From Pedobacter miscanthi (GTDB taxonomy: Bacteria > Bacteroidota > Bacteroidia > Sphingobacteriales > Sphingobacteriaceae): a stretch of DNA of 64,000 bases. Below the pieces are notes generated by a model. The model saw nothing but the letters and a program-made list of their open reading frames with translations. It had not been told where the DNA came from and did not search any database. The position numbers and the translations under genes are program-made. Shown in pieces: positions 61,240-64,000 of this stretch. Numbering within the stretch: position 1 is the stretch's first letter; each line of letters begins with the position of its first letter. Where the stretch lies: the NCBI RefSeq assembly GCF_003315595.1, contig NZ_QNQU01000028.1, forward strand, positions 21,668 through 85,667, read 5' to 3'.

Positions 61240-61425
61240 AATACAACGATTTTATTATTAAATAGATTGATATATAATCATCTTAATAGATTTCTCCATT
61301 CCGCTGCGCTTCAGTCGAAATGACGGGACTCACTTTGTAGTATCAAGAATGAATTTACGCAATGGTTGGGAATAATCTTAGGTCTTATCGTATTACCTTT
61401 GCGTGCTTTGCGGTTAAAAACACGA

Positions 61426-62577
61426 TTAATCTTTCACCGATTTCAAAAACGCAAAACCCACCACACCCGATAAAACAGAAGCGGTTAGTATTGCAAACTT
61501 TGCTTCCGATACATGCAGTGCATCACTAAAAGAGAGCAGGGCAATAAAGATCGACATGGTAAAACCGATTCCGGCGAGCATGCCTAAACCGAATACATGT
61601 TTCCAGCCTGCACCTGTAGGGAGGTTGGCCCATTTCAGTTTTACGGCCAGCCAGCTGAAAAAGGTTACGCCAAGGGTTTTGCCTGCAAACAAACCGATGA
61701 TAATGCCGAGGCCGATAGGCGAAAGCAGTCCGGACAGCATTTCTTTCTGAAACGTAATATTGGTATTGGCCAAAGCAAAAACCGGCATAATGAGGTAGTT
61801 TACGGGAGTGGTTAAAGCGTGTTCGAGTTTTTCTAATGGCGATTCTTCGTCCGTTTCATTAGTGGGGATGGTAAAAGCCAGCAGTACCCCTGCAATGGTG
61901 GCATGGATGCCGGAGTGGTGGATGAAATACCAGAGGAAGATGCCGGGGATCAGGTAAAACACGAGTTTCTTTACGCCGAAATAATTCATTGCGGCTAACA
62001 GCAACAGGATGCCTCCAGCCATGGCGAGGTATTGGAAATGGATTTGGCTGGTATAAAAAACGGCAATCACGAGGATGGCCCCCAGATCATCAACAATAGC
62101 CAGTGCCGCTAAAAAGATTTTTAAACTGGCAGGGACGTTTTTGCCGAGCATGGCAATAATGGCGAGGGCAAAAGCAATGTCGGTAGCCATGGGGATGCCC
62201 CAGCCGCTTGCAGTGGCTTGGCCTTTGTTAAAGAGGGTGTAAATTAAAGCCGGTACGAGCATTCCGCCTAAAGCGGCGATTACGGGCAAGGCCGCACTTT
62301 TAAGGGATGATAATTCGCCTTCTACGAGTTCGCGTTTGATTTCTAAACCTACCAGTAAAAAGAAAACAGCCATGAGGGCGTCGTTTATCCAGGCGAGTAT
62401 GGTGTAGTTAACGGCTCCGAAGCCTAACCTGGTTTCTAAAAAGGCATTAAAACTTTCTTTGGAAGGGGTATTGGCGATTAAAAGTGAAATTGCGACGCAA
62501 ATCAGCAATAAAAAACCGCCCACTTGTCCGGAGCGGAAGAAACGCTGAAATGCTTCGAGGTTGATTAGTTTGGGCAT
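61426..62577 (-). CDS. nhaA: Na+/H+ antiporter NhaA
   Basis: 383 residues with about 12 membrane segments. Family motifs: FFLLVGLEIKRELVEGEL, GMLVPALIYTLFN, ATDIAFALAIIAMLG and LAIVDDLGAILVIAV, the last with the two aspartates that carry ions. It exports sodium in exchange for protons and supports pH and salt tolerance. Ends opposite the restriction operon across a short dispersed repeat. The upstream region on its strand is the repeat-rich end of the window. Confidence 0.96.
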   Translation of the reverse strand: MPKLINLEAFQRFFRSGQVGGFLLLICVAISLLIANTPSKESFNAFLETRLGFGAVNYTILAWINDALMAVFFLLVGLEIKRELVEGELSSLKSAALPVIAALGGMLVPALIYTLFNKGQATASGWGIPMATDIAFALAIIAMLGKNVPASLKIFLAALAIVDDLGAILVIAVFYTSQIHFQYLAMAGGILLLLAAMNYFGVKKLVFYLIPGIFLWYFIHHSGIHATIAGVLLAFTIPTNETDEESPLEKLEHALTTPVNYLIMPVFALANTNITFQKEMLSGLLSPIGLGIIIGLFAGKTLGVTFFSWLAVKLKWANLPTGAGWKHVFGLGMLAGIGFTMSIFIALLSFSDALHVSEAKFAILTASVLSGVVGFAFLKSVKD

Positions 62578-62679
62578 GGAGGTAAAAATAGTAAAATGTA
62601 GGGTAAAGGAGGGGTTTTGTGAGGGAATTGTTCACGTGATTTGAAGTGAGAGAACTCGGTTATTGACTTTATCACTATC

Positions 62680-64000
62680 TCTGTTATCCTGAGAGCGAAG
62701 AAGGATCTCTGCGTTTAGCGCAGTAACATTGTTTAGGCACTGGCTTTTACATTTAAAATGTTATGTGCCTGCGGCACGGGCTTGCCTCAGCTCATTGCCG
62801 CCGGGGCTAGTCCTTTTTCCTTGATGAAAAAGGGACCAAAAAATCAAGGCTTGCATCCTTCCTTGTAAAAATCTACGGAAATCTTTATGGCGGCAGTATC
62901 TAGGCTCTTACCCTGGCTTTTGTCCCATCGCTCCCGCTTGATCCTGCCTTGGGCTGTGAGGTTATGAGAGGAAATGCAGAGATTTCCGTGCTTTTTCCGG
63001 CGGAAATCTGCTATGCCGGATGGCAGGGGGGCGAAGACTTTTTGCATCATTTCCATCGCAATTAATTCGTCATTGCGAGGTACGAAGCAATCTTATTACT
63101 ATGGGTTATCTGTGATTTGTACTATAAACGTTCGTCATTTCGACCGTAGTGGAGAAATCTATCAAGCAAAATTACAAAGGCAGTATTATTTTTTTATCCT
63201 TTCCCTCTGTGCTGTAATCCTGAGAGCAACAAAGGATCTTTAATTGTTATCACTCTATTATCTCTGTGACTTCTTTTTTTCAATCTACTTCGTCATTTCG
63301 ACCGTAGTGGAGAAATCTATCAAACCAAATTACGAAAGCAGTATTCTTTTTTCATCCTTTCCCTCTGTGCTGTCATCCTGAGAGCAACGAAGGATCTTTG
63401 CGTACAGCGCAGTGGCATCATTTAAGCATTGCCTTTTACATCTGAAATGCTATATGCCTGCGGCACGGGCTTGCCTCGGCTCATTGCCGCCGGGGCTAGT
63501 CCTTTTTCCTTGATGAAAAAGAGACCAAACCTGAGCACAGCGAAAGCATGCCTGCCTATAAAAACAAAAACAAATAAGGCATAACTGAAAGGCTTGGATC
63601 TTTTCTTGAACTAAGCTATCGAAATTCTCATCGCGGCAATATGGAGGCCCCGATGAAAAATCGGGACTGTATATTGCCTTGGGCTGTGGTTTGGTGTGGG
63701 GTTGTACAAGAATTTCAATGCTTATTTCTAAGAAAATCTGCTATGCCGGAAAGCAGGGGGGCGAAGACTTTTTGCATCATTTCTATCGCAATTAGTTCGT
63801 CATTGCGAGGTACGAAGCAATCTTACTACTATGGATTATCCGTGATTTGTCCTATAAACGTTCGTCATTTCGACCGTAGTGGAGAAATCTGCTGAGTATG
63901 ATTCCTATCTGCACGTTTTCTGGCCTACGGCACTGGCTTGCCTCGGTTCGCCGCCACCGAGGGGCTCTTTCTTTTGGCTTGATCCAAAAGAAACAAAAGA
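62680..64000. repeat. Large direct duplication of dispersed repeats (~700-bp unit)
   Basis: 62680-63166 is repeated, with about 90 per cent likeness by eye, at 63369-63893; a third copy begins near 63905 (GGCACTGGCTTGCCTCGGTT) and runs off the window. Landmarks: CATCCTGAGAGC, GCCTGCGGCACGGGCTTGCC, CCGCCGGGGCTAGTCC, GATGCAAAAAGTCTTCGCC (on minus) and CGACCGTAGTGGAGAAATCT. The last block is found three times. Short open frames such as SLRGTKQSYYYGLSVI are repeat-derived and not called. This is the whole 1.4 kb beyond nhaA; no gene was found in it. Confidence 0.85.

Noticed and set aside
62974..63243. Frame with SLRGTKQSYYYGLSVI
   Set aside because: The same peptide recurs at 63641-63895 because both lie in copies of a dispersed repeat; start regions are unrelated.

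Overview
The window is a piece of a Bacteroidota chromosome, most likely Sphingobacteriaceae and close to Pedobacter. The reasons are the gene families present (T9SS-sorted subtilase, GH78 rhamnosidase lipoglycan-type degradation gene, DUF3822 next to rsmD, many small outer-membrane beta-barrels), Bacteroidota-type -7 promoter boxes of the form TAnnTTTG, and abundant intergenic hairpin repeats. The genus is inferred by eye; no database search was run. No tRNA, rRNA, CRISPR array, integrase or transposase was recognised.

Layout. 1-9 kb: a PhyH-type dioxygenase and a methyltransferase with PRMT-like motifs, a membrane-anchored GH25 lysozyme, a 112-bp tandem array, a dipeptide epimerase, a DUF1016 nuclease, a YyaL-type thioredoxin-domain protein, a SlyD-type isomerase and a Uma2 protein. 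9-25 kb: an ECF sigma factor with an overlapping membrane-anchored barrel protein, a DUF4397 lipoprotein, an ABC-F ATPase, a HEIGH metalloprotease divergent from a T9SS subtilase, an M28 peptidase, several beta-barrels, an FMN reductase, a fosmidomycin-resistance-type MFS pump and two repeat-built secreted proteins. 25-41 kb: clpB, a GH78 alpha-L-rhamnosidase followed by three extra copies of its own 3' end, pyrE, an alcohol dehydrogenase, a candidate small RNA or leader before a NUDIX gene, a second ECF sigma/membrane pair, coaD and rsmD-DUF3822. 41-50 kb: a DAC (diadenylate cyclase-like) protein, a RecD-like helicase, an orphan 4-helix sensor, cvfB, a LURP-one protein and a 21-bp minisatellite ORF, separated by repeat arrays. 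51-61 kb: a defence operon hsdR-hsdM-hsdS-mcrB-mcrC in which every junction overlaps, preceded by an unrecognised gene. 61-64 kb: nhaA and a large repeat duplication.

How the genes work together. The clearest functional unit is the restriction operon: a complete type I system (nuclease/translocase, methylase, specificity subunit) translationally coupled to a complete McrBC modified-DNA restriction pair, so one transcript would guard against both unmodified and modified foreign DNA. Secreted hydrolases and barrels fit a scavenging lifestyle. The most unusual non-coding signals are the in-frame GH78 tail cassettes at 28.8-29.7 kb, the three-stem RNA at 36.7 kb and the several unrelated tandem arrays placed immediately downstream of genes.
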